NCBI GenBank assembly: GCA_023700785.1
Contig: JAMPYH010000075.1
Coordinates: 1 to 9,707 of the forward strand
From: Candidatus Zixiibacteriota bacterium
Lineage (GTDB): Bacteria; Zixibacteria; MSB-5A5; GN15; FEB-12
Direction: 5' to 3'
Length of the DNA: 9,707 nucleotides
In this document: positions 1 to 5,645 of the stretch, one piece after another
How the letters are laid out: the number at the start of each line of letters is the position of its first letter
How positions within the stretch are numbered: the first letter of the stretch is position 1
The notes under the pieces: generated by a model
What the model was told of the DNA's origin: nothing
Databases searched by the model: none
The model's input: only the letters and a program-made list of their open reading frames with translations
Made by a program: the position numbers and the translations under genes

Positions 1-1
1 G

Positions 2-268
2 CTGGCGGATCTCGTACGGGAGATCAAGGCGGACGCGATCATCCGCGGCCTGCGCGCGGTCTCCGATTTTGAGTACGAATTCCAGATGGCGTTGATGAAC
101 CGCAAGCTGGCGCGCGAGGCGGAGACGGTCTTTTTGATGCCGTCGTTGTCGTGGGTCTATCTGTCGTCCTCGATCGTGCGCGAGGTCGCCAGGAACGGCG
201 GCGATGTGAACGGCCTCGTCCCGCCGATCGTGAAGAAGGCGCTTGAGAGGAAGTTTAGGGGCCGATAG
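2..268 (+). CDS. coaD: Phosphopantetheine adenylyltransferase, C-terminal part (5' end outside window)
   Basis: CoaD transfers an adenylyl group from ATP to 4'-phosphopantetheine, giving dephospho-CoA, the penultimate step of cytoplasmic coenzyme A synthesis. The frame is open from base 2 and gives 88 codons plus TAG, roughly the last half of a protein that is usually about 160 residues. Family blocks seen here are IRGLRAVSDFEYE, then the helix with MNRKL, the ETVFLMP strand, the SSSIVREVA segment that helps bind ATP, and the closing GGDVNGLVPP. This order and spacing match bacterial CoaD closely. The ATG at 86 is an internal methionine (FQMALMNRKL), not a start. The nucleotidyltransferase HxGH motif near the N-terminus must lie left of the window. 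The gene faces the convergent lipoprotein gene, with terminators between the two. Confidence 0.94.
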   Translation: MADLVREIKADAIIRGLRAVSDFEYEFQMALMNRKLAREAETVFLMPSLSWVYLSSSIVREVARNGGDVNGLVPPIVKKALERKFRGR

Positions 269-336
269 TTCTTTGATTCTTTGTGCATCACTTGATTTCG
301 AGATCTTCGATAAGTATTCAGGTATAACCTAATCTG

Positions 337-379
337 AAAAATAAAACGGCGCGGGGTCTCGTTGTGAAACCCGCGCGCC
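337..379 (-). terminator. Intrinsic terminator for the leftward lipoprotein gene
   Basis: On the minus strand the arms GCGCGGG (376-370) and CCCGCGC (355-349) form a GC-only stem around a loop of about 14 bases. It is followed by a T-rich run, TTTTATTTTT (346-337). It lies about 45 bases past the lipoprotein stop codon and points the right way to end that transcript. The loop is somewhat long, so pairing could shift by a few bases. Confidence 0.55.
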
Positions 380-401
380 TGACAAGAAGGGGCATCAATC
401 G

Positions 402-421
402 CGGCGATTGTCGCCGTTTTT
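402..421 (+). terminator. Intrinsic terminator, probably for coaD
   Basis: CGGCGA (402-407), a three-base loop TTG, and TCGCCG (411-416) form a perfect 6-bp stem followed directly by five T residues (417-421). On the plus strand this is a compact rho-independent terminator 134 bases after the coaD stop. It ends two bases before the convergent lipoprotein gene's stop codon. With the leftward hairpin at 337-379 it insulates two converging transcripts. Confidence 0.6.
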
Positions 422-423
422 CT

Positions 424-840
424 CTACAGCATCTGCACACTGAAATTCAGCGTGCCGTAACAATTGCTCAGATTTACCCGAATGGTCCAGTTGCCGGCAA
501 CTCCGGCCGATGACGACGGCGTTCCGCTGGCGAGCATATTGCTCTGATAGACCTGCGTGCCGTTCGCGTCGAAAAGCGTGATCAAGGTAGTGCCGGAGTC
601 AACCGCGGATGAATGGTTGATCGACGCCTGGGTTCCCGAGTTGGACCAGGTATAGTCACGACTGTACGTAACATTCTCAGTTCCGGTCGCCTGGAACGAG
701 AAATTATCCGGGTTATTGACGATCTCTGGTTGGAAGGCCGATAGCGGGGCCGACGGTTTGCTGTCGCTGCCGCAACCGGTGAGAGCAACGGCGAGGAGTG
801 TCACGAGCATGAGCGAACAGAGTGACTTCGTGCAGTTCAT
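424..840 (-). CDS. Small secreted lipoprotein with a predicted beta-rich C-terminal domain
   Basis: This is a 138-residue protein of unknown function. Residues 1-23 form a type II signal peptide: K5 is the basic residue, a hydrophobic core follows, and the lipobox LTGC puts the lipidated cysteine at C23. Position +2 is Gly, not Asp, so by the E. coli rule it would be sent to the outer membrane. A Ser/Pro-rich linker (about 25-40) leads to a domain rich in Thr, Ser, Asn and alternating hydrophobics, with pieces such as YTWSNSGTQA, LITLFDANGTQVY, AGNWTIRVNLSN and GTLNFSVQ. That pattern suggests a beta-sandwich like those at the ends of secreted proteins (PPC-like), but I cannot assign a family. 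An excellent ribosome site, AGGAGG (851-846), lies five bases before the ATG. The LolC/LolD genes further right could supply its export route. Confidence covers the gene being real and a lipoprotein, not any function. Confidence 0.82.
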   Translation of the reverse strand: MNCTKSLCSLMLVTLLAVALTGCGSDSKPSAPLSAFQPEIVNNPDNFSFQATGTENVTYSRDYTWSNSGTQASINHSSAVDSGTTLITLFDANGTQVYQSNMLASGTPSSSAGVAGNWTIRVNLSNCYGTLNFSVQML

Positions 841-867
841 TAAAGCCTCCTGGGATTAACGAGAAAT

Positions 868-882
868 GATTCAATATGAATC
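868..882. promoter_or_regulatory. Short inverted repeat in the lipoprotein leader (possible operator)
   Basis: GATTCA, three bases, then TGAATC form a perfect 6+6 inverted repeat 16 bases upstream of the lipoprotein's AGGAGG, in the 256-base gap shared with lysS. Size and symmetry suit a small dimeric regulator, or a minor hairpin in the leader. It is AT-rich and short, so chance is a fair alternative. Confidence 0.25.
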
Positions 883-1035
883 GGTTCAGTCCATAAATTG
901 TATCGGCCAAACCTGGCGTCCACCTTTGAACCAAATCGCAATCTGGGTCCATTACTCCGTACGTGTGCAATGCCTGAACAGCTCCCCCGGTAAAAGGAAG
1001 TCCAAGGGATGCCGCAGGTTTCATCAGTTCATCGC

Positions 1036-1064
1036 TTGGCAAACCTCCCCCGGACCCCTATATT
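1036..1064 (+). promoter_or_regulatory. Sigma70-type promoter of lysS
   Basis: TTGGCA (1036-1041) and TATATT (1059-1064) are separated by exactly 17 bases. Each box has five of six consensus positions (TTGACA and TATAAT). Transcription would start near 1071, leaving a leader of about 26 bases that just holds the lysS ribosome site GGAG (1086-1089). Box quality, spacing and position agree, so this is the most convincing promoter in the window. Confidence 0.65.
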
Positions 1065-1096
1065 CGGCCTTTCGGAAACTTGCATGGAGCTACTAG

Positions 1097-2665
1097 ATGA
1101 CTGAACGAGAGCAGACCCACGGAACCAATGACCAGGAGATACATCTCCCGCTTGCCGACCTGATCCGGATCCGACGCCAGAAGATCGATCAGTTGAAAGC
1201 GCAGGGGATAACTCCCTACCCGTACAAGTACGAGCGCACCCACGCGATCTCTGAATCGCATGAGCAGTTCGACGCGCTCGCGGCGGAAGAAAAGGTGGTG
1301 CGTCTGGCCGGGCGGATCATGCTCAAGCGGAAAATGGGAAAAGCGATCTTCGCGGATCTCCGCGACGTCTCGGCGAAACTCCAGCTCTATGTCAAGATCG
1401 ATAATGTCGGCCAGGCCGCGTTTGACAATTTCGACCTGCTGGATATGGGGGATATCGTTGGCGCCGAAGGAACCCTCTTTATCACCCGGACCGGCGAGCG
1501 GACACTCAAAGTGACGTCGTGGGAGCTCCTGTCAAAATCCCTGCATCCGCTCCCGGATAAGCATGCCGGGTTGACCGATCTTGAGACGCGCTATCGCCGT
1601 CGCTACGCCGATCTGATCATCAATCCCGAAGTACGGGAGACGTTCGTCAAGCGAACGAAGATCATCCAGATAGTCCGTGAGTTTCTCAACGCGCATGGGT
1701 TTCTCGAGGTTGAGACGCCGATCCTCCAGCCGCTCTATGGCGGCGCGATGGCGCGGCCGTTCAAGACCCACCATAACGCGCTGGATATCCCGCTCTTTAT
1801 GCGGATCGCGGACGAGCTGTATCTCAAGCGGCTGATCGTCGGCGGCTACGAGAAGGTCTGGGAGTTTTGCAAGGATTTCCGGAACGAGGGGATGGATCGG
1901 AAGCATAACCCCGAGTTCAGTATGATCGAGCTCTACTGGGCGTATGCTGACTATCACGACATGGCGGCGTTTTATGAAGAGATGCTGCGGCACACGGTCA
2001 AGGCTCTGTTCGGAGGTTACAAGGTCAACTACGACGGCCGGGAGATCGATTTTGAGCCGAAGTTCCGCTGGCTGACCATGGTCGGGTCGATCAAGGACGC
2101 GACCGGCGTGGACTTCACCTCAATGACCGACGACGAGGCGAAAGCCGCCGCCAAAAAACTTGGCGTCCATGAGAGCGAAAAACTGATAAACCGCGGCAAA
2201 GCGATCGAGGCGGTCTGGGAGCTGAAAGTCGAGCCGAACCTGATCCAACCGACATTCATCGCCGATCACCCGGTGGAGATATCGCCGTTGGCGAAGCGGC
2301 ATCGGGAGGATCCAAGGTTTACGGAACGGTTTGAGCTGTTTATCGCCGGTCAGGAGATGGGGAACGCGTTCTCCGAACTAAACGACCCGATGGATCAACT
2401 CGAGCGGTTCATGCAGCAGGGGAAAGCGATCGAGCAGGGGGATGAGGAAGCGCAGCCGCTGGATGATGATTTTATCACCGCGCTGGCGTACGGCATGCCG
2501 CCGACCGCCGGACTCGGCTTTGGTATCGACCGGCTGGTGATGCTTCTAACCGACCAGCAATCGATCCGCGATGTACTATTCTTCCCGCAGATGAAAGAGA
2601 CGAAAGAAGGGACAGTGCCGGTCTCGAAGATTCTTGCCCAGATCCTTGAGGACGAGAAGAAATAG
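1097..2665 (+). CDS. lysS: Lysyl-tRNA synthetase, class II
   Basis: LysRS charges tRNA-Lys with lysine at the expense of ATP in the cytoplasm. The protein is 522 residues, slightly longer than E. coli LysS (505). A helical start (LADLIRIRRQKIDQLKAQGITPYPY) leads into the anticodon-binding OB fold (about 65-150, with VRLAGRIMLKRKMGKAIFADLRD). The class II catalytic core follows: motif 1 around FLEVETPILQP (about 203-213), lysine-site residues near GGAMARPFKTHHNALD, motif 2 with the ATP-binding Arg in FRNEGMD (about 260) and HNPEF, then FIAGQEMGNAFSELNDP. Motif 3 is GLGFGIDRLVML (about 471-482), and VLFFPQMK lies near the end. The motif 2 flank (KVWEFCKDF instead of the more common RVYEIGRNF) resembles FCB-group enzymes. 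The start has GGAG seven bases upstream and the promoter at 1036-1064. No convincing terminator follows; a 6-bp hairpin at 2666-2683 lacks a T-run. Confidence 0.98.
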   Translation: MTEREQTHGTNDQEIHLPLADLIRIRRQKIDQLKAQGITPYPYKYERTHAISESHEQFDALAAEEKVVRLAGRIMLKRKMGKAIFADLRDVSAKLQLYVKIDNVGQAAFDNFDLLDMGDIVGAEGTLFITRTGERTLKVTSWELLSKSLHPLPDKHAGLTDLETRYRRRYADLIINPEVRETFVKRTKIIQIVREFLNAHGFLEVETPILQPLYGGAMARPFKTHHNALDIPLFMRIADELYLKRLIVGGYEKVWEFCKDFRNEGMDRKHNPEFSMIELYWAYADYHDMAAFYEEMLRHTVKALFGGYKVNYDGREIDFEPKFRWLTMVGSIKDATGVDFTSMTDDEAKAAAKKLGVHESEKLINRGKAIEAVWELKVEPNLIQPTFIADHPVEISPLAKRHREDPRFTERFELFIAGQEMGNAFSELNDPMDQLERFMQQGKAIEQGDEEAQPLDDDFITALAYGMPPTAGLGFGIDRLVMLLTDQQSIRDVLFFPQMKETKEGTVPVSKILAQILEDEKK

Positions 2666-2694
2666 TCTCAAATTTTCTTGAGAGTGTAAATGTT

Positions 2695-2768
2695 CCGTCG
2701 GGTCCTCCGTTCGCCTTGGTCCTATGTGCGCTCGCGATAATCCATCGGGCGAACGGGAGACCTGACGG
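2695..2768. repeat. Imperfect long inverted repeat in the lysS-lolC gap
   Basis: The arm at 2695-2719 is closely matched by the reverse complement of 2742-2768. Counting from the outer end, 18 of the first 21 positions agree, including CCGTC, GGTC and GTTCGCC, and the inner ends (TTGG against CGATGG) differ by a small gap. The 22-base loop would leave a large hairpin in RNA or single-stranded DNA. No T-run follows, so it is not a classical terminator. The right arm is also part of the exact 33-base direct repeat. Confidence 0.7.
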
Positions 2769-2773
2769 TGCTG
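2741..2773 (+). repeat. 33-base direct repeat, first copy
   Basis: Bases 2741-2773 are identical at all 33 positions to 2899-2931, starting TCCATCGGGCGAACGG and ending CTGACGGTGCTG. The neighbouring bases differ on both sides, so the repeat has sharp limits. It contains the octamer GACCTGAC (2759-2766), which recurs throughout this gap in both orientations. Confidence 0.9.
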
Positions 2774-2781
2774 TCTGGAAA

Positions 2782-2890
2782 TCGGTCAGGTCACACCATC
2801 GCGTATTTGAGTCCGTTTCTAAGTGTATCCAAAAGCTACTTGTAAGTCCCATTCGGAGCCTGGTACCTGGCGATGGCAGGACCTGACCGA
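2782..2890. repeat. 109-base segment with 21-base inverted ends, lying between the two 33-base copies
   Basis: TCGGTCAGGTC...CCATCGC (2782-2802) and the reverse complement of 2870-2890 agree at 18 of 21 positions; only the three middle bases differ (ACA against CTG). The enclosed 67 bases show no coding potential that I recognise. Eight bases separate each end from the adjacent 33-base copy (2774-2781 and 2891-2898). The form resembles a small non-autonomous element or a REP-like intergenic repeat, but no transposase is present and no target duplication can be claimed. Confidence 0.65.
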
Positions 2891-2898
2891 ACTATTGT

Positions 2899-2931
2899 TC
2901 CATCGGGCGAACGGGAGACCTGACGGTGCTG
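2899..2931 (+). repeat. 33-base direct repeat, second copy
   Basis: This is the exact second copy of 2741-2773, in the same orientation and 158 bases further on. Its GACCTGAC core is at 2917-2924. The rest of the gap, 2932-3070, carries no repeat copy; it holds the leader and probable promoter of the lolC-like gene. Confidence 0.9.
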
Positions 2932-2999
2932 ACTTTCCCGTATTCCTATCTTGCTTTGTTCCAGGCGGTTAAATGTCTCCCTCCCTGCAGTAAAACCAA

Positions 3000-3029
3000 T
3001 TGATTTCCGGATTCAATCAATGGTATGTT
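3000..3029 (+). promoter_or_regulatory. Candidate promoter for the lolC-lolD-mcsA-mcsB-clpC run
   Basis: TTGATT (3000-3005) and TATGTT (3024-3029) are 18 bases apart, with four of six consensus positions in each box. A start near 3036 would leave a leader of about 35 bases before the ATG at 3071. A perfect 7+7 inverted repeat (ATTGATT at 2999-3005, AATCAAT at 3015-3021) covers the -35 box and most of the spacer, a position where a bound repressor would block polymerase. Both the promoter and the operator are predictions from pattern alone. Confidence 0.38.
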
Positions 3030-3070
3030 TCCTTCGTGGAATGGCTTACCCGATCGGACCCGACTAACGA

Positions 3071-4297
3071 ATGACGTTTGAGAACTACATCGCCCGCCGC
3101 TATTTCCGATCCGGGAGATTCTTTATCTCCGTCTCCACCTGGATGACGATCGCCGGTGTGACGCTTGGAGTCGCGGTGGTCTGTTTTGTGATGTCGATGC
3201 ATAACGGATTTGAAGCGGAGATCCGGAGCCGCCTGCTGGGCACGACCTCACACATTACCGTTTTTAATCTTCGCGGTGATTTTATCGCCGAGTATCGCGA
3301 TCTGGTTGACAAGCTCGAATCAATTCCCGGCGTGGTAGCGGCATCGCCGTTCATCTATTACAAAGCCGCGATATCGTCGTCCAACGAAGGTGACGGCATC
3401 GTCGTGCGGGGGATCGACCCTGAGCTTGAGCGCAAGACCGCGAACATCTCGCGCGATATCAAGGCAGGAGCGTTTAGCTTTGAGCGCACTTTGTTTGAGG
3501 GAGATAGTCTCTCCGGCATCATTCTCGGCAAAAATCTCGCCGATCGTCTGGGCGTCTATGTCGGCCAGAGTGTGGTACTCTATTCCTTGAGAGGCGAAGA
3601 CCTCCGAACTAATTCGAGGCCGCGGGTCGCCAAGTTCTATGTCTCCGGAATTTTCGAAACCGGTTATTTCGAGTTTGACGGCGAGATGGCCTACATCTCG
3701 CTGGAGTCGGCGCAAAAGCTATTTATGACCGGCGATGTCGCCACCGCAGTCCACATGAAATTGACAGACATTTATCAGGCCGACGCGATGAGCCCTAAAA
3801 TAGATTCCGCCCTGGAGAACGAGTACGATGTTGTCCCCTGGACGCTCCTGCACAAAAATCTCTTCAGCTGGATAGCGATCGAAAAGCTGGTACTTGGATT
3901 GGGATTTATTCTGATCGTGTTGGTCGCGGCGTTTTCGATCATCTCCACATTGGTGATGTTGACCATGGAAAAGCGGGCCGAGATCGGGATACTCAAAACG
4001 CTGGGGACCACTCCGGCGGGGATCCGGAAGATTTTCGTCTATAAGGGACTATTCATATCAGTGATCGGCGTAGCCGGTGGCTGGGTGCTGGCGTTGATCG
4101 GCGCGTTCATCCAGAATCGGTACAAGTTGGTGTCGCTCCCCGCTGATCTCTATTTTGTTAGTTACGTTCCGATCGAGGTTCACTGGGCAGATTTCGGTCT
4201 GGCCGGACTGGTGACCATGGTGATCTGCTTTCTGGCGGCTCTCTATCCGGCCAGCCAGGCGGCGAGGATGTCGGTAATTGAGGTTTTGCGCAAGTAG
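3071..4297 (+). CDS. lolC: LolC/LolE-family lipoprotein-releasing ABC permease
   Basis: This inner-membrane permease of the Lol system should, with LolD, extract lipoproteins from the inner membrane for transfer to the outer membrane. The 408 residues have the family's four-helix plan: TM1 at about 22-43, followed by the hallmark MHNGFEAEIRSRLLG; a large periplasmic MacB-like domain (about 45-270, with VVAASPFIYYKAAI and GIVVRGIDPE); then the C-terminal FtsX domain with TM2 (about 274-298), TM3 (about 325-347) and TM4 (about 375-397). The cytoplasmic turn MEKRAEIGILKTLG couples to the ATPase, and the protein ends YPASQAARMSVIEVLRK, typical of LolC/E. One permease gene is present, so it may act as a homodimer or pair with a distant LolE; LolC, LolE and LolF cannot be told apart here. 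No strong ribosome site precedes the ATG, but the family alignment starts there (FENYIARRYFRS). lolD follows after 111 bases. Confidence 0.92.
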   Translation: MTFENYIARRYFRSGRFFISVSTWMTIAGVTLGVAVVCFVMSMHNGFEAEIRSRLLGTTSHITVFNLRGDFIAEYRDLVDKLESIPGVVAASPFIYYKAAISSSNEGDGIVVRGIDPELERKTANISRDIKAGAFSFERTLFEGDSLSGIILGKNLADRLGVYVGQSVVLYSLRGEDLRTNSRPRVAKFYVSGIFETGYFEFDGEMAYISLESAQKLFMTGDVATAVHMKLTDIYQADAMSPKIDSALENEYDVVPWTLLHKNLFSWIAIEKLVLGLGFILIVLVAAFSIISTLVMLTMEKRAEIGILKTLGTTPAGIRKIFVYKGLFISVIGVAGGWVLALIGAFIQNRYKLVSLPADLYFVSYVPIEVHWADFGLAGLVTMVICFLAALYPASQAARMSVIEVLRK

Positions 4298-4319
4298 ATG
4301 TCGTTGCACTGCTAAAACT

Positions 4320-4349
4320 TTGAGCAAAAATGGCGACAATAACTGTATT
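4320..4349 (+). promoter_or_regulatory. Weak internal promoter candidate ahead of lolD
   Basis: TTGAGC (4320-4325) and TGTATT (4344-4349) are 18 bases apart, with four of six matches each, inside the 111-base gap between the permease and lolD. Such a gap is long for two genes of one complex, and a second promoter would explain it. The boxes are poor enough that chance is likely. Confidence 0.2.
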
Positions 4350-4377
4350 GGACGAGCCGTCAATGGGTAAGCCGGTA

Positions 4378-4395
4378 TTCCCGGATATCCGGGAA
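4378..4395. promoter_or_regulatory. Perfect 18-base palindrome beside the lolD ribosome site
   Basis: TTCCCGGATATCCGGGAA reads the same on both strands over all 18 bases. As RNA it can fold into a 7-bp stem with an ATAT loop. Its right arm ends inside the purine run (4391-4402) that serves as the lolD ribosome site. It could be a dimeric protein operator or a hairpin that influences ribosome access. I do not recognise it as the site of a named regulator. Confidence 0.45.
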
Positions 4396-4396
4396 A

Positions 4397-4402
4397 AGGG
4401 GG
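4397..4402 (+). promoter_or_regulatory. Ribosome-binding site that fixes a CTG start for lolD
   Basis: AGGGGG pairs fully with the 16S tail if one G-U pair is allowed, and lies six bases before CTG at 4409. No ATG, GTG or TTG occurs in this frame between the upstream stop (TAA, 4340-4342) and the ATG at 4523. ATT at 4445 (GAGG at 4433-4436 as its site) is the next best alternative, but would lose part of the first strand. Confidence 0.5.
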
Positions 4403-4408
4403 CCGTCC

Positions 4409-5092
4409 CTGGAACAGTCTAGACCGATCCTTGAGGCGAAATCAATTGCGCGGCAATTCCGTACGGCCGAAGGGACGCTTCAGGTTCTGCGCGGGATCGA
4501 ACTGACCGTCGCACACCGCGAAATGGTCGCCATTACCGGAGCGTCGGGTGTAGGCAAATCGACTCTGTTGCATATTCTTGGCGGGCTGGATCGCCCCACC
4601 GAAGGGTCGGTCACACTGGACGGAGTCCAGTTCAGCACGCTGAGCGAGGAAGAACGAGCAAAGATCCGGAATCAGAAAGTTGGCTTTGTGTTCCAATTTC
4701 ACTACCTGCTCGAGGATTTCACCGCCGCCGAGAACGTGATGATCCCCATGCTGTTAGCCGGTCGGAAACGTCCCGACGCACAGCGCCGGGCGGAACTGTT
4801 ATTGGAGGATGTGGGTTTAAGTGATAGGAAAAGTCACCGTCCTGATCAACTTTCGGGCGGGGAACAGCAGCGGGTGGCGGTCGCGCGCGCTCTGGCAAAC
4901 GATCCGGGAATAGTATTGGCAGATGAACCTTCGGGGAACCTCGATTCGGCGACTGGTCGGATGCTTCATGATCTGCTCTTCCGCCTCAACTCCCAGAAGT
5001 CCATCACCTTTCTGATCGCCACACATAACCGGGAGTTAGCCGAACGATGCAACCGCGAATTGCGCATGGCCGACGGCAGGCTGCACGGTTGA
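4409..5092 (+). CDS. lolD: LolD-type lipoprotein-export ABC ATPase (CTG start)
   Basis: LolD hydrolyses ATP to power lipoprotein release by the LolC/E permease. From CTG 4409 the protein is 227 residues, close to E. coli LolD (233). It begins EQSRPILEAKSIARQF, where F17 is the likely A-loop aromatic that stacks on adenine. Then come Walker A GASGVGKST (44-52), a Q-loop in FVFQFHYLLEDFTAAENV, the ABC signature LSGGEQQRVAVARAL (about 148-162), Walker B with catalytic Glu in IVLADEPSGNLD (about 167-178), and the H-loop His in LIATHNREL (about 205). FHYLLEDFTAAENVMIPML is characteristic of the LolD/MacB/FtsE group. Starting at the ATG at 4523 would delete 38 residues, including the A-loop, and is unlikely. 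The class is certain. The substrate is inferred from the permease next door; a MacB-like role is less likely. mcsA follows after 19 bases. Confidence 0.9.
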   Translation: MEQSRPILEAKSIARQFRTAEGTLQVLRGIELTVAHREMVAITGASGVGKSTLLHILGGLDRPTEGSVTLDGVQFSTLSEEERAKIRNQKVGFVFQFHYLLEDFTAAENVMIPMLLAGRKRPDAQRRAELLLEDVGLSDRKSHRPDQLSGGEQQRVAVARALANDPGIVLADEPSGNLDSATGRMLHDLLFRLNSQKSITFLIATHNRELAERCNRELRMADGRLHG

Positions 5093-5111
5093 GGGAAAGA
5101 TAGGGACCACT

Positions 5112-5645
5112 ATGTTGTGTCAGGATTGTAAAAAACGGGAAGCTCAGGTCAATCTGACGCAGATCATCAATAACGAAAAGAGCTCGCTGGCGCTCTGCAA
5201 GGAATGCGCGTCGGCTCGCGGCTTCAATTCGCCGCTCGATCAGGGGGCGTTCCCACTGGCCGATATCCTGACTAATTTCGCGAAAACTATGTCAACACAG
5301 AATAATCTTACGCCACAGACCGAACTGGTCTGCCCGAATTGTAAACTGTCGTTCGATGATTTCACCCGCCTGGGGCGCTTCGGCTGCGGCGACTGCTACC
5401 GCACGTTCCGTCCGAGACTGGAAGGGATCATGCGGAAGATCCACGGCGCCTCGCTTCATCGCGGCACCGCTCCGGTGACAACGGCCGAGATCGCCACCGG
5501 CGGCGAGCAGACCATCCCGGTGAAAGAAGAAGAACGGCTCGAGACCGAATTGCGGAAAGCGGTGGCCGCCGAGGATTTCGAGCGCGCGGCCGAATTGCGG
5601 GATAAGCTGAAAACTATCAAACAAGGGATTGTAGCGCACTCGTGA
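5112..5645 (+). CDS. mcsA: McsA, zinc-binding activator of the McsB arginine kinase
   Basis: In Firmicutes McsA binds and activates the arginine kinase McsB. The 177-residue protein (about 185 in B. subtilis) carries four CxxC pairs, C3/C6, C29/C32, C74/C77 and C92/C95, which should hold zinc. A UVR helical motif follows at about 143-171 (LRKAVAAEDFERAAELRDKL), as in McsA, UvrB, UvrC and the ClpC middle domain. The block GRFGCGDCYRTFRPRLEGIMRKIHG is typical of McsA. The ATG is chosen because C3/C6 follow at once and AGGG (5102-5105) is six bases upstream. Its TGA overlaps the mcsB GTG by four bases (GTGA), which indicates translational coupling and hence close stoichiometry of the two partners. 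It is only 19 bases after lolD. The name is supported by domain order and by mcsB and clpC next door. Confidence 0.93.
   Translation: MLCQDCKKREAQVNLTQIINNEKSSLALCKECASARGFNSPLDQGAFPLADILTNFAKTMSTQNNLTPQTELVCPNCKLSFDDFTRLGRFGCGDCYRTFRPRLEGIMRKIHGASLHRGTAPVTTAEIATGGEQTIPVKEEERLETELRKAVAAEDFERAAELRDKLKTIKQGIVAHS

Noticed and set aside
897..902. TACAAT on the minus strand as the lipoprotein promoter -10 box
   Set aside because: No acceptable -35 box lies 16-18 bases upstream (AGGTGG is at the right spot), so the promoter of this gene could not be placed.
866..1096. Open frame of 76 codons on the plus strand just before lysS
   Set aside because: It covers the lysS promoter and leader, has no ribosome site, and its product resembles nothing and has no domain-like pattern.
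2666..2683. TCTCAA/TTGAGA hairpin as the lysS terminator
   Set aside because: The stem is only six AT-rich base pairs and is followed by GTGTAAATG, not a T-run.
2784..2793. GGTCAGGTCA as a CtsR-type operator for the protease genes
   Set aside because: The CtsR site is a direct repeat of GGTCAAA-like heptads with a 3-base spacer. Here the pentamers abut, the heptads do not match, and the sequence is part of the repeat cluster. No CIRCE element was found either.
2475..2852. Minus-strand open frame of 125 codons over the lysS end and the repeat cluster
   Set aside because: It is half antisense to lysS and half repeat sequence, with no recognisable protein pattern and no leader.
2741..2931. The two 33-base repeats as a minimal CRISPR array
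   Set aside because: There are only two copies with 125 bases between them, the intervening DNA has its own inverted repeats, and no cas gene is in view.
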